Positions 25,750 through 35,393 of a stretch of 64,000 nt of DNA are shown piece by piece. This DNA comes from Rhodopseudomonas palustris HaA2 (GTDB taxonomy: Bacteria; Pseudomonadota; Alphaproteobacteria; Rhizobiales; Xanthobacteraceae): positions 620,001 to 684,000 of the forward strand of contig NC_007778.1 in NCBI RefSeq assembly GCF_000013365.1, written 5' to 3'. Under the pieces are notes generated by a model. It saw only the letters and a program-made list of their open reading frames with translations, was not told the origin of the DNA and made no database searches. Made by a program: the position numbers and the translations under genes. The first letter of the stretch is position 1. Each line of letters opens with the position of its first letter.

Positions 25750-26735
25750 TGGCGGGGGAAACAGGCTCGGCGGACGCCATCGATCTGCTGATCTACGGGC
25801 CGACCAAGCCGGTGGTGAACGAGGGCTTTCCCGCGTGCTACGCCCTGCACCGATGCGAGCAGCCGGCCGATCTCGACCGCCTCGGCGATGACATCCGCGC
25901 CCGCATCCGCGGCGTCGCCGTCACCGGCCTGGTGCCGACCCAGGCGGCGATGCTGGCGCGCTACCCGAAGCTCGAGATCGTCTCGTCGTTCGGCGTCGGC
26001 TACGACCACATCGATTCCTCTTGGGCCGCGCAGCACAATGTCGTCGTCACCAACACGCCCGACGTGCTGACCGAGGAAGTCGCCGACACCGCGCTCGGCC
26101 TGCTGATCGCCACATTGCGCGAATTCGTCCAGGCCGACGCCCATGTCCGCTCCGGGCTGTGGGCGAATCAGGCCTATCCGCTCAGTAAAGGCTCGCTGCG
26201 CGACCGCATGGTCGGCATCGTCGGCATGGGGCGGATCGGGCAGGCGATCGCACGGCGGCTCGACGCCTCGCTGGTGCCGGTGGTGTATCACTCGCGCAAG
26301 CCGGCGCCGGGGGTGGACTACAAGCACTACCCCGATCTGATCGCGATGGCGAAAGCCGTCGACACGCTGATCGTGATCATCCCGGGCGGCGCCTCCACAT
26401 TGAGACTGATCAACGCCGAGGTGCTGGCCGCGCTCGGCCCGCGCGGCGTGCTGATCAACGTCGCGCGCGGATCGGTGGTCGACGAGCCGGCGCTGATCGC
26501 GGCGCTGCAATCCGGCACGATCCTCGCCGCCGGCCTCGACGTGTTCGCCGACGAGCCGAACGTGCCGGACGAATTGCGCGCGCTGCCGAACGTGATCCTG
26601 CTGCCGCATATCGGCTCGGCCTCGGTGGTGACGCGCAGCGCGATGGACCAGCTCGTGGTCGACAACATCAAGGCGTGGTTCGACGGCAAGCCGCCGTTGA
26701 CGCCGATTCCCGAAACCCCGGTGAAGGGCCGCTGA
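25746..26735 (+). CDS. 2-hydroxyacid dehydrogenase (D-isomer specific, GhrB-like)
   Basis: 329 aa. AAAGGAAC precedes the ATG, which overlaps the permease stop; the next codon is also ATG. The cofactor-binding GMGRIGQAIARRL is near residue 160. The catalytic trio is visible as Arg in NVARGSVVDEPAL, Glu in FADEPNVP, and His in LLPHIGSAS. It should reduce glyoxylate, hydroxypyruvate or another 2-oxoacid with NAD(P)H. Being last in the transporter operon suggests that the imported compound, or a product of it, is a 2-oxo or 2-hydroxy acid (inference). Confidence 0.88.
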   Translation: MMAGETGSADAIDLLIYGPTKPVVNEGFPACYALHRCEQPADLDRLGDDIRARIRGVAVTGLVPTQAAMLARYPKLEIVSSFGVGYDHIDSSWAAQHNVVVTNTPDVLTEEVADTALGLLIATLREFVQADAHVRSGLWANQAYPLSKGSLRDRMVGIVGMGRIGQAIARRLDASLVPVVYHSRKPAPGVDYKHYPDLIAMAKAVDTLIVIIPGGASTLRLINAEVLAALGPRGVLINVARGSVVDEPALIAALQSGTILAAGLDVFADEPNVPDELRALPNVILLPHIGSASVVTRSAMDQLVVDNIKAWFDGKPPLTPIPETPVKGR

Positions 26736-26736
26736 G

Positions 26737-27447
26737 ATGAGACGCTGCGTCACCGCCGCCATGTTGTTGCTGCTGAGCGCCGCGCCGGCGCCGGCGCAGG
26801 ACGCCGCGGCGCTGACCAAGGCGATGGTCGGGCAGTGGGAACTGTCGACCACCGAGCGCAGCCGGACCTGCGTGGTGACGCTGAAGCCGGAAGCCGCTGC
26901 GCCAGGAATCCAGCAAGGAGCCCAGCACGGCATGAAGCTCGAGCTCGAGCCCGGCTGCGCCGCCGCGCTGCCCTTCACCAAGGACATCGCCGTCTGGACC
27001 GTGAAGGGGCTCGACATCGTCCGGCTGGAGAATTCCGCGGGCGAAGCGGTGATCGATTTCACCGAGGTCGAGAGCGGCATTTTCGAGGGCCTGCGGGCCA
27101 ATGAAGGCGTCTACATCCTGCAGAATCTGGTGGCGGCGCGCTCGCTCGCCAAATCGATGGACCAGATGATCGGCGACTGGTCGATGGTCCGCGGCAGCGG
27201 CCGTGCGGTGTGCGGCCTGACGCTGACCAACAACGAGGCGGCGACGGCGGACAATTTCGAAGCCTTCCTCAAGCCGCGCTGTGACTCGCTGGTCGCGAAT
27301 TTCGGCCCGACGATGTGGCGGCTGGAGCGCGGCGCGCTGATGCTGATCGCCCCCTCCGGTGAGGTCTGGCGGTTCGAGGCCGACGACAACGCCCAATGGC
27401 GCAAGACCCCCGACAGCGCCGACCCGCTGATCATGCTGCGGCAGTAG
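26737..27447 (+). CDS. Exported protein with two AprI/Inh-type protease-inhibitor domains
   Basis: 236 aa, starting 2 bp after the dehydrogenase stop (TGAGATGAGA). MRRCVTAAMLLLLSAAPAPAQ is a signal peptide. Two similar halves follow: one with MVGQWELSTTERSRTCVVTLKP, the second with MIGDWSMVRGSGRAVCGLTLTN and a final WRFEADDNAQWRKTP. Each has the W...C...C and terminal W pattern of the Inh/Omp19 beta-barrel inhibitors, which protect envelope proteins from secreted metalloproteases. A duplicated domain is unusual: most family members have one domain of about 100-130 aa. Confidence 0.75.
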   Translation: MRRCVTAAMLLLLSAAPAPAQDAAALTKAMVGQWELSTTERSRTCVVTLKPEAAAPGIQQGAQHGMKLELEPGCAAALPFTKDIAVWTVKGLDIVRLENSAGEAVIDFTEVESGIFEGLRANEGVYILQNLVAARSLAKSMDQMIGDWSMVRGSGRAVCGLTLTNNEAATADNFEAFLKPRCDSLVANFGPTMWRLERGALMLIAPSGEVWRFEADDNAQWRKTPDSADPLIMLRQ

Positions 27448-27499
27448 CCGGCGCAGGGTCCGATTCGGTCTCCCCCGCCCGCGCATGGACGATAAAACC

Positions 27500-27545
27500 T
27501 TGCACAGCTTGAGTTTTCGGCCTATGTAGTCACATGAAACTACAT
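27500..27545 (+). promoter_or_regulatory. Promoter-operator of the Phd/VapC operon
   Basis: -35 TTGCAC (27500-27505), 17-bp spacer, -10 TATGTA (27523-27528). A perfect 7-bp inverted repeat ATGTAGT (27524-27530) / ACTACAT (27539-27545) with 8-bp spacer covers the -10 and start region, 15 bp ahead of the antitoxin ATG. This fits autorepression by the antitoxin-toxin complex. Confidence 0.65.
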
Positions 27546-27559
27546 GTCGGACATCGCCG

Positions 27560-27802
27560 ATGAAAACGATCAACCTCAGGGAAGCCAAGGCGACGCTGTC
27601 GGCGGTGGTCGAAGCCGCCGAGGCTGGCGAGCCGGTGACGATCACGCGGCACGGCAAGCCCGCCGCGGTGGTGGTCTCCGTTGATGTCGCGCGGCGGCTG
27701 TATCCGGCCCGCAGGGGCTTTGGCGAATTCCTGATGGGCTTTCCAGGCCTTCCTGAAGAGATCGAGCGCAATCCGTCTCCGGGCCGCGAGATCGACCTGT
27801 GA
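27560..27802 (+). CDS. Type II antitoxin, Phd/YefM family
   Basis: 80 aa. The N-terminal DNA-binding half MKTINLREAKATLSAVVEAAEAGE and the strand VTITRHGKPAAVVVS are typical of Phd/YefM folds. The C-terminal 30 residues (FLMGFPGLPEEIERNPSPGREIDL) would be the toxin-neutralising tail. It overlaps the VapC-type toxin by 4 bp and has its own promoter-operator. Confidence 0.88.
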   Translation: MKTINLREAKATLSAVVEAAEAGEPVTITRHGKPAAVVVSVDVARRLYPARRGFGEFLMGFPGLPEEIERNPSPGREIDL

Positions 27803-28257
27803 GCGATCCGCCCGGCTTCTTGGTCGATACCTCGATCGTGTCGGCGTTTGCGCCCGATCGCCCGGCGGTGGCCGAGCAAACGGCGCGTTGGATGATCGCG
27901 CAGGGCGAGGCCGAGCGGCTGCATTTGTCGGTCGTCACGGTGGCCGAGATCGAGCGCGGCTTGCGCAAGCTCGCCCGCGCCGGCGGCACGGCGCGCGCGC
28001 AAGCCTTGTCCGAATGGCTACGCGAACTGATCGACCTCTATGGCGACCGGCTGCTGCCGATCGATGCGGCGACGGCGCGGATTGCCGGCGAGATTGAAGA
28101 CCAGGCGATTGCCAACGGCGCCCATCCCGGCTTTGCCGACGTGCTGATCGCAGCGACCGCGCGCGCCCATGCGCTCGACCTGTTGACGGCCAACATCAAG
28201 CATTTCCGCCCGCTCGGAATCAGCTGCTTCAATCCGGTCGACGGGCTTCCGGACTGA
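27799..28257 (+). CDS. VapC-type PIN-domain toxin
   Basis: 152 aa, GTG start overlapping the antitoxin stop (GTGA). PIN-domain acidic residues are in place: FLVDTSIVSAF (Asp near 10), TVAEIERGL (Glu near 50), HPGFADVLIAATARAH (Asp near 113) and LLTANIKHFRPL. VapC toxins cut initiator tRNA or other RNAs when freed from the antitoxin. The set of residues is complete, so it is probably active. Confidence 0.88.
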   Translation: MSDPPGFLVDTSIVSAFAPDRPAVAEQTARWMIAQGEAERLHLSVVTVAEIERGLRKLARAGGTARAQALSEWLRELIDLYGDRLLPIDAATARIAGEIEDQAIANGAHPGFADVLIAATARAHALDLLTANIKHFRPLGISCFNPVDGLPD

Positions 28258-28423
28258 TCGGCGGCCGAACCCGCGGACGTGCTCACCGATCTTTGCCTCG
28301 CGTTGCGCCGGCTCTGCGGCGAGATGCCTTTGACCTGGCGAACTCCTGCAGCGTTGAAGCCGGCACGAGGCCGGGCATCACGAGGTTACAGCACTTTTGG
28401 ATCGCTCTTGACGCACCCCCGCC

Positions 28424-28528
28424 GTCATCCTGAGGTGCGAGCGAAGCGAGCCTCGAAGGATGCGGCAACGCGTGCGGTGCCCGCTGCGCATCCTTCGAGG
28501 CGCGCAAGGGCGCGCACCTCAGGATGAC
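28424..28528. repeat. Dispersed palindrome, family A
   Basis: GTCATCCTGAGG at the left end and CCTCAGGATGAC at the right, with the inner pair CCTCGAAGGATGCG / CGCATCCTTCGAGG. An extra half-end, CTCAGGATGACGGCGGAG, follows at 28544. It fills the gap between the convergent VapC and dehydrogenase genes. Confidence 0.88.
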
Positions 28529-28575
28529 GGCGGAGCAAGTGGCTCAGGATGACGGCGGAGCGAGTGTTAGTTCGC

Positions 28576-30069
28576 TCAGATCCCCGCCATCATCACGTAT
28601 TTGATCTCGACATATTCGTCCATGCCGTGATGCGAGCCTTCGCGGCCCAGCCCCGATTCCTTGACGCCGCCGAAGGGCGCGACTTCGGTGGTGATCAGGC
28701 CGGAATTGACGCCGACCATGCCCGACTCCAGCGCCTCGGCGACGCGCCAGACCCGGCCGAGATCGCGGGCGTAGAAGTAACTGGCGAGGCCGAACGGCGA
28801 GGCGTTGGCGAGCTTGATCACTTCGGCTTCGTCCTTGAAGCGGAACACCGGGGCCAGCGGGCCGAACGTCTCCTCATGGGCGACCAGCGCGTCGGGGCGC
28901 ACATCGGCCAGCACGGTGGGCTCGAAGAAGGTGCCGCCGAGCGCGTGGCGCTTGCCGCCGGTGATCACCTTCGCGCCGTTCGACACCGCATCGGCGATGT
29001 GCTTCTCGGTCTTCTCGACCGCGGCTTCGTTGATCAGCGGGCCCTGGGTGACGCCCGGCTCGGTGCCGTCGCCGACCGTCATCGCCTTGACCTTGGCGGC
29101 GAGCTTCTCGACGAAGGCATCGTAGACGCCGTCCTGCACATAGAGCCGGTTGGCGCAGACGCAGGTCTGGCCCATGTTGCGATATTTCGACACCATCGCG
29201 CCGTCGACCGCGGCGTCGATGTCGGCATCGTCGAACACGATGAACGGAGCGTTACCGCCGAGCTCCAGACCGAGCTTCTTCACGCCCACGGCGGACTGCC
29301 GGTACAGGATCTTGCCGACTTCGGTGGAGCCGGTGAAGCCGACGAAGCGCACCGCCGGATGTTCGCAGAACACTTGGCCGATCGGCGGCGCGTCGCCGGT
29401 GACGATGTTGAACACGCCTTTCGGCACGCCGGCCTTCTCGGCCAGCACCGCCAGCGCCAGCGCCGAGAACGGCGTCTCTTCGGCCGGCTTCAGCACCACG
29501 GTGCAGCCCGCGGCCAGCGCCGGCGACACCTTGCGGGTGATCATCGAGTTCGGAAAATTCCACGGCGTGATCGCCGCGCAGACGCCGATCGGCTGCTTGA
29601 TGGCGATCAGCCGGGCATCGGCGCGCTGCGTCGGAATGGTTTCGCCATAGACCCGTCGGGCTTCCTCGGCGAAGAACTCCACATAGGCGGCGCCGATATC
29701 GACCTCGCCGAGCGCTTCGGTCAGCGGCTTGCCCTGTTCGGAGGTAAGGATCAGCGCCAGATCCTCGCGGTTGGCGACGATCAGCTCGAACCATTTGCGC
29801 ATGATGTTGGAGCGCTGCTTGGCGGTCAGCTTGGCCCAGGCCGGAAACGCCCGCTCGGCGGCCTCGACCGCGGCGGTCGCCCCGGCGGCGCCCAGATCCG
29901 GGATCTTGCCGAGTTCCTGGCGATTCGCCGGATTGGTCACGGCGATCTCCGCCGTCCCGGTCCAGGCGCCGTCGATGAAGCACTGTTCGCGCAGCAGCGA
30001 CGGATCTTTCAGGCGGTCGCGCAGCGACGAGGCGGCATCGGACGGGCGGGCGGCGGCAGTTGGGGACAT
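28576..30069 (-). CDS. gabD: NAD(P)-dependent succinate-semialdehyde dehydrogenase
   Basis: 497 aa aldehyde dehydrogenase; the ATG at 30069 has GAGGAAG upstream. The path of family motifs is complete: TPWNFPNSM (cofactor), FTGSTEVGK, the general base in LELGGNAPFIVF, the nucleophile in NMGQTCVCANR and EETFGPLAPVF. The order and spacing fit GabD, which oxidises succinic semialdehyde to succinate at the end of 4-aminobutyrate breakdown. No gabT lies beside it, so a role with another semialdehyde cannot be excluded. Confidence 0.88.
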   Translation of the reverse strand: MSPTAAARPSDAASSLRDRLKDPSLLREQCFIDGAWTGTAEIAVTNPANRQELGKIPDLGAAGATAAVEAAERAFPAWAKLTAKQRSNIMRKWFELIVANREDLALILTSEQGKPLTEALGEVDIGAAYVEFFAEEARRVYGETIPTQRADARLIAIKQPIGVCAAITPWNFPNSMITRKVSPALAAGCTVVLKPAEETPFSALALAVLAEKAGVPKGVFNIVTGDAPPIGQVFCEHPAVRFVGFTGSTEVGKILYRQSAVGVKKLGLELGGNAPFIVFDDADIDAAVDGAMVSKYRNMGQTCVCANRLYVQDGVYDAFVEKLAAKVKAMTVGDGTEPGVTQGPLINEAAVEKTEKHIADAVSNGAKVITGGKRHALGGTFFEPTVLADVRPDALVAHEETFGPLAPVFRFKDEAEVIKLANASPFGLASYFYARDLGRVWRVAEALESGMVGVNSGLITTEVAPFGGVKESGLGREGSHHGMDEYVEIKYVMMAGI

Positions 30070-30227
30070 CGGTCTTCCTCGAAATTTGGCGTCGGCGCGC
30101 GGGAGCCTGCGAGCGAAGCGGGACCCGGCCTGTGAGGAAGTATAGAAGCATCTCGCGCGGTTGGCACGGACCCGGCGTCATTGCAGCACTGCGGCGGCAC
30201 GGTTCGCGCCGCCATGCGAAGAAGGCT

Positions 30228-30554
30228 TCAGGCGGCGCGGCTGAACCAGGTCTCGCGCCGGTTGATCATATGCTCTGCGGCGAGCCGGGCGTCGGCGCGG
30301 GTGGCGGTGGCGCAGACGCGATATTCGAGATCGGGCATCGGCACCGGGCTGCGGCGGCCGAACCAGCCTCCCAGCCATGTCGGCTGCACCTGCAGCTGGC
30401 CGAGCGCCACCGCGAGATTGTCGGCAGCGGCGAAGCCGAACAGCGATCCGTCGTCGGCATTGCGGATCTCGTAAACGCCGGGGCTGACCGGCGCTTCGAT
30501 ATTGCCCCGGCCGTCTCGCGGATAGCGCTTCCACGCGCTCCAGGTTGGGATCAT
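30228..30554 (-). CDS. Small protein of unknown function, possibly GIY-YIG-like
   Basis: 108 aa from an ATG with CGGAGAG upstream; the longer reading to 30617 runs through a 15-bp tandem repeat and is not used. PGVYEIRNADDGSLFGFAAADNL vaguely resembles the GIY-YIG opening (GxYxI... YxG), and a later RADARLAAEHMINRRETWF resembles the end of that fold. The catalytic Arg and Glu cannot be placed with assurance. I do not assign a function. Confidence 0.55.
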   Translation of the reverse strand: MIPTWSAWKRYPRDGRGNIEAPVSPGVYEIRNADDGSLFGFAAADNLAVALGQLQVQPTWLGGWFGRRSPVPMPDLEYRVCATATRADARLAAEHMINRRETWFSRAA

Positions 30555-30573
30555 CGAACTCTCCGAGACTGCG

Positions 30574-30603
30574 TGGGCTGCGACTGCGTGGGCTGCGACT
30601 GCA
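30574..30603. repeat. 15-bp tandem duplication upstream of the small gene
   Basis: The unit GCGTGGGCTGCGACT occurs twice in a row, with a partial third copy after it. In the 332-bp gap 30555-30886 nothing else is recognised apart from the ribosome-binding site of the serine hydrolase. Confidence 0.7.
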
Positions 30604-30886
30604 GGCCGCCACTGCATGGCTGCGTTGCATGTAGGATTGGACGCTGAAGCTGGCTGCGAGGTTCAACCAACTGCGGCTGCAATATGAACGTCGAGGCGTC
30701 CCGATCGTTCCTCCGCCGCCGAACGGTCACAACATCGTCGGGCCGCGGACTGGTCTGCTGCGCTACCGCAGGCCGTCGCGGGTCACGACTGCGCGACGAT
30801 GTCGCCCGGCCGATCTGTCGCCTTGCCTGTTGCGATTTTGGACGGAACAATGCGCCGGTTCAAAAAAGCAACATCGGGAGGACGAC

Positions 30887-32074
30887 ATGCAAGGCGGAGC
30901 GAACATCGATCAGTCGCTGCAACAGAGGTGCGAGCGCGGGGAGATCCCCGGCGTGGTCGCGCTCGCGGGCAGCGCGAATGAAGTGATCTATCAGGGCGCG
31001 TTCGGCAAACGCGACTTGTCGAAACCCCAGCCGATGACCACGGACAGCGTGTTCTGGATCGCCTCGATGACCAAGGCGATCACCGCCGCGGCGGCGATGC
31101 AGCTGGTCGAGCAGGGCCGGCTGTCGCTCGACGAGCCGATCGGCAAGGTGCTGCCCGATCTCGCCGCGCCGCTGGTGCTGGACGGCTTCGACGCCGACGG
31201 CACGCCGCGGACGCGGCCGGCGAAGACGGCGATCACGCTGCGGCAGCTGCTCACCCACACCGCCGGCTTCTGCTACGACATGTGGAACGCCGACATGGTG
31301 AAGTACATGGAGCGCCACGGCATCCCCGGCGTCATCGGCTGCCAGAACGCGGCGCTGAAGACGCCGCTCGCCTCCGACCCCGGCACCCGCTGGGAATACG
31401 GCCTCAATATCGACTTCGCCGGCAAGGCGGTCGAGGCGGTGAGCGGCATCAAGCTCGACGCGTATTTGCGCGACCACATTTTCGCGCCGCTCGGCATGAC
31501 CGACACCGGCTTCAAGATCGGCGATGCCCAGCGCCAGCGGCTGGTCGCGGTGCACGCCCGCGGCGAGGACGGCTCGCTGTCGCCGATTCCGTTCGAGGTC
31601 GCGCAGGAGCCGGAATTCCACATGGGTGGCGGCGGACTCTACGGCACCGCGGCGGACTATCTGAAATTCACCCAGATGATCCTCAACAAGGGCCGCGCCG
31701 GCGGCCATCAGGTGCTGAAGCCTGAAACCGTGGCGCTGATGAGCCAGAACCACATCGGCGATCTCAACGTCACCAAGCTGAATTCGGCGATCCCCTTCGC
31801 CACCAACGACGTCGATCTGTATCCCGGCATGGACAAGAAGTGGGGGCTGAGCTTCCTGATCAACACCGAGACCACGCCGGAAGGCCGCAGCGCCGGCAGC
31901 CTCGCCTGGGCCGGCCTCGCCAATACGTACTACTGGATCGATCCGGCGCGCGACGTCTGCGGCGTGATCCTGATGCAGGTGCTGCCGTTCGGGGACGGCA
32001 AATGCCTCGACGCCTTCGCCGGCTTCGAGCGCGGCGTGTATCAGGGACTGGGCGCCGGCCAGAAGGCGGCCTGA
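30887..32074 (+). CDS. Serine hydrolase, beta-lactamase class C / EstB family
   Basis: 395 aa. ATG at 30887 with GGGAGGA 6 bp upstream; the frame to 30830 has no signal. The nucleophile motif is IASMTKAI (Ser60-x-x-Lys63). The Tyr motif is in RWEYGLNIDFAGK, and MGGGGLYGTAADYLKF lies in the third region. No signal peptide is visible, so it is probably a cytoplasmic esterase, 6-aminohexanoate-type amidase or related hydrolase rather than an antibiotic resistance enzyme. It is followed after about 120 bp by the acyl-CoA ligase gene on the same strand. Confidence 0.84.
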   Translation: MQGGANIDQSLQQRCERGEIPGVVALAGSANEVIYQGAFGKRDLSKPQPMTTDSVFWIASMTKAITAAAAMQLVEQGRLSLDEPIGKVLPDLAAPLVLDGFDADGTPRTRPAKTAITLRQLLTHTAGFCYDMWNADMVKYMERHGIPGVIGCQNAALKTPLASDPGTRWEYGLNIDFAGKAVEAVSGIKLDAYLRDHIFAPLGMTDTGFKIGDAQRQRLVAVHARGEDGSLSPIPFEVAQEPEFHMGGGGLYGTAADYLKFTQMILNKGRAGGHQVLKPETVALMSQNHIGDLNVTKLNSAIPFATNDVDLYPGMDKKWGLSFLINTETTPEGRSAGSLAWAGLANTYYWIDPARDVCGVILMQVLPFGDGKCLDAFAGFERGVYQGLGAGQKAA

Positions 32075-32192
32075 CGCAGGTCGCCGGCTGCCGGCGGGGC
32101 TCGACAAGTCCCGTCGGCGGCGCGATCATCGATCCGAACCATAAAAACAAGCTGGCCGATCAGGCCCGGTGCACGGCGAGGAAACCAAGGAC

Positions 32193-33899
<1,707 letters not shown>

Positions 33900-34002
33900 C
33901 CGATCGATGCGATGGCGGCACGGCCGGCAATTCCGCGGACCGAGTCCCGGGACCGTCGAACAGCTTTGTTGGCGGAGTAACTCTCAACGCGCACGGCCTG
34001 CT

Positions 34003-34139
34003 CCCTCGCCCCGCTCTTGCGGGGAGAGGGGTGGGGTGAGGGGCGCCACGAGCACTGAGTCTCGGCTGCGTTGAAACGCCCCCTCACCCGGATCAGCGCT
34101 ACGCGCCGATCCGACCTCTCCCCGCGCGCGGGGAGAGGT
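34003..34139. repeat. Dispersed palindrome, family F (CCCTCACCCC / GGGGTGAGGG type), copy 1
   Basis: Contains CCCCGCTCTTGCGGGG and CTCCCCGCGCGCGGGGAG hairpins and the outer inverted blocks GGGGTGAGGGGCG / CGCCCCCTCACCC. It is related in composition to 49722-49872. It lies between the convergent acyl-CoA ligase and PfkB-kinase genes. Confidence 0.75.
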
Positions 34140-34150
34140 CATCGTGCGGC

Positions 34151-35152
34151 TTACACCGGCAGCCCGTGCTGCTGCGCCAGCTCTTTCAGCGACACCAGCG
34201 GCCGGGCGCCGATGTGCTGGATCACTTCGGCGGCAGCCAGCGCGCCGAGCCGGCCGGCGTTCTCGTAGCCGGCGTCGCGCACCAGGCCGAACAGGAAGCC
34301 CGCGGCGAACAGGTCGCCGGCGCCGGTGGTGTCGACGAGCTGGTCGATTTGCGCCGCCGGCACCAGCGTCACGCTGTCGCCCTCGACCACCGCGCAGCCC
34401 TTCTCGCTGCGGGTGACCACGCCGAGCCCGACATCCTGCGCCAGCGCCTTCAGCGCGGTGTCGAAATCCGAGGTCTGGTACAGCGAATGCAGCTCCGACT
34501 CGTTGGCGAAGATCAGGTCGACGGTCTTGCTCCGCATCAGGTCGAGGAACTCGCCGCGATAGCGATCGACGCAGAACGCATCGGACAGCGTCAGCGCCAC
34601 ACGGCGGCCGGCGCCATGCGCGATGGTCGAGGCTTTCAGGAACGCCTCCTTGGCCTGCGGCGGATCCCACAGATAGCCTTCGAGATAAGTAATCGCCGCC
34701 GCCGCGACCTGCGCCTCGTCGATGTCGGAGGGGCGCAGATCCTGCGCCGCGCCGAGAAACGTGTTCATGGTGCGCTCGCCGTCCGGCGTCACCAGAATGT
34801 AGGAGCAGCCGGTGGCCGGTCCGTCCGCCGCGGGCCGGGTGTCGAATGCGACGCCGGCGGCGCGGATGTCGTGGGCGTACAGCTTGCCGATCTGGTCGTC
34901 CTTGATCTTGCCGACATAGGCGGTGCGCGCGCCGAAGCTCGCCAGCCCGACGATGGTGTTGGCGGCGGAGCCGCCGGAGATCTCGGTGGCCATCCCCATA
35001 TCGGCGTAGATCGCCGCCGCGCCGGCCTCGTCGATCAGCGCCATGCCGCCTTTGGCCATGCCGTGGCGAAGCAGGAAGTCGTCCTCGGTGCGCACCAGCA
35101 CGTCGAACAGCGCGTTGCCGATGGCGAGGACGTCGTATTGGGCTGAGCTCAT
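34151..35152 (-). CDS. PfkB-family carbohydrate/nucleoside kinase (adenosine kinase-like)
   Basis: 333 aa. It begins YDVLAIGNALFDVLVRTEDDFL, with the substrate-binding GGSAANTIVGLASFG near 60. The C-terminal signature VDTTGAGDLFAAGFLFGLV contains the catalytic Asp and the anion-hole GAGD. Among ribokinase-fold enzymes the closest pattern is that of alphaproteobacterial adenosine or sugar kinases. It transfers phosphate from ATP to a sugar or nucleoside hydroxyl. No clear ribosome-binding site precedes the ATG at 35152. It is divergent from murJ. Confidence 0.85.
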   Translation of the reverse strand: MSSAQYDVLAIGNALFDVLVRTEDDFLLRHGMAKGGMALIDEAGAAAIYADMGMATEISGGSAANTIVGLASFGARTAYVGKIKDDQIGKLYAHDIRAAGVAFDTRPAADGPATGCSYILVTPDGERTMNTFLGAAQDLRPSDIDEAQVAAAAITYLEGYLWDPPQAKEAFLKASTIAHGAGRRVALTLSDAFCVDRYRGEFLDLMRSKTVDLIFANESELHSLYQTSDFDTALKALAQDVGLGVVTRSEKGCAVVEGDSVTLVPAAQIDQLVDTTGAGDLFAAGFLFGLVRDAGYENAGRLGALAAAEVIQHIGARPLVSLKELAQQHGLPV

Positions 35153-35393
35153 CGAGAGGGGTTCCGTTGCGGCGAGGGGGAAATCGGACCGCGGTTGGGC
35201 GGCAGGGGCCGGTGCATCGCCGGCCGCGCGAAAGGCGCGCCGGCCTATCACGTTCCGCGGCGCTGCGGCAAGCGGAGGGGGTTCCCAAGGTCGTCATGCG
35301 CGGGTTCGGCCAACAGGGCCACCCCTTTACCAATCAGCCACTCAACCGAGCTCGACCCGGCCGTTGCGCCGGCAATCCGGCTATAAGGCCCGG

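Noticed and set aside
24816-26735. Fusion of transporter and hydroxyacid dehydrogenase
   Set aside because: The dehydrogenase frame reads as noise over the permease gene; the real start is at 25746 with AAAGGAAC before it.
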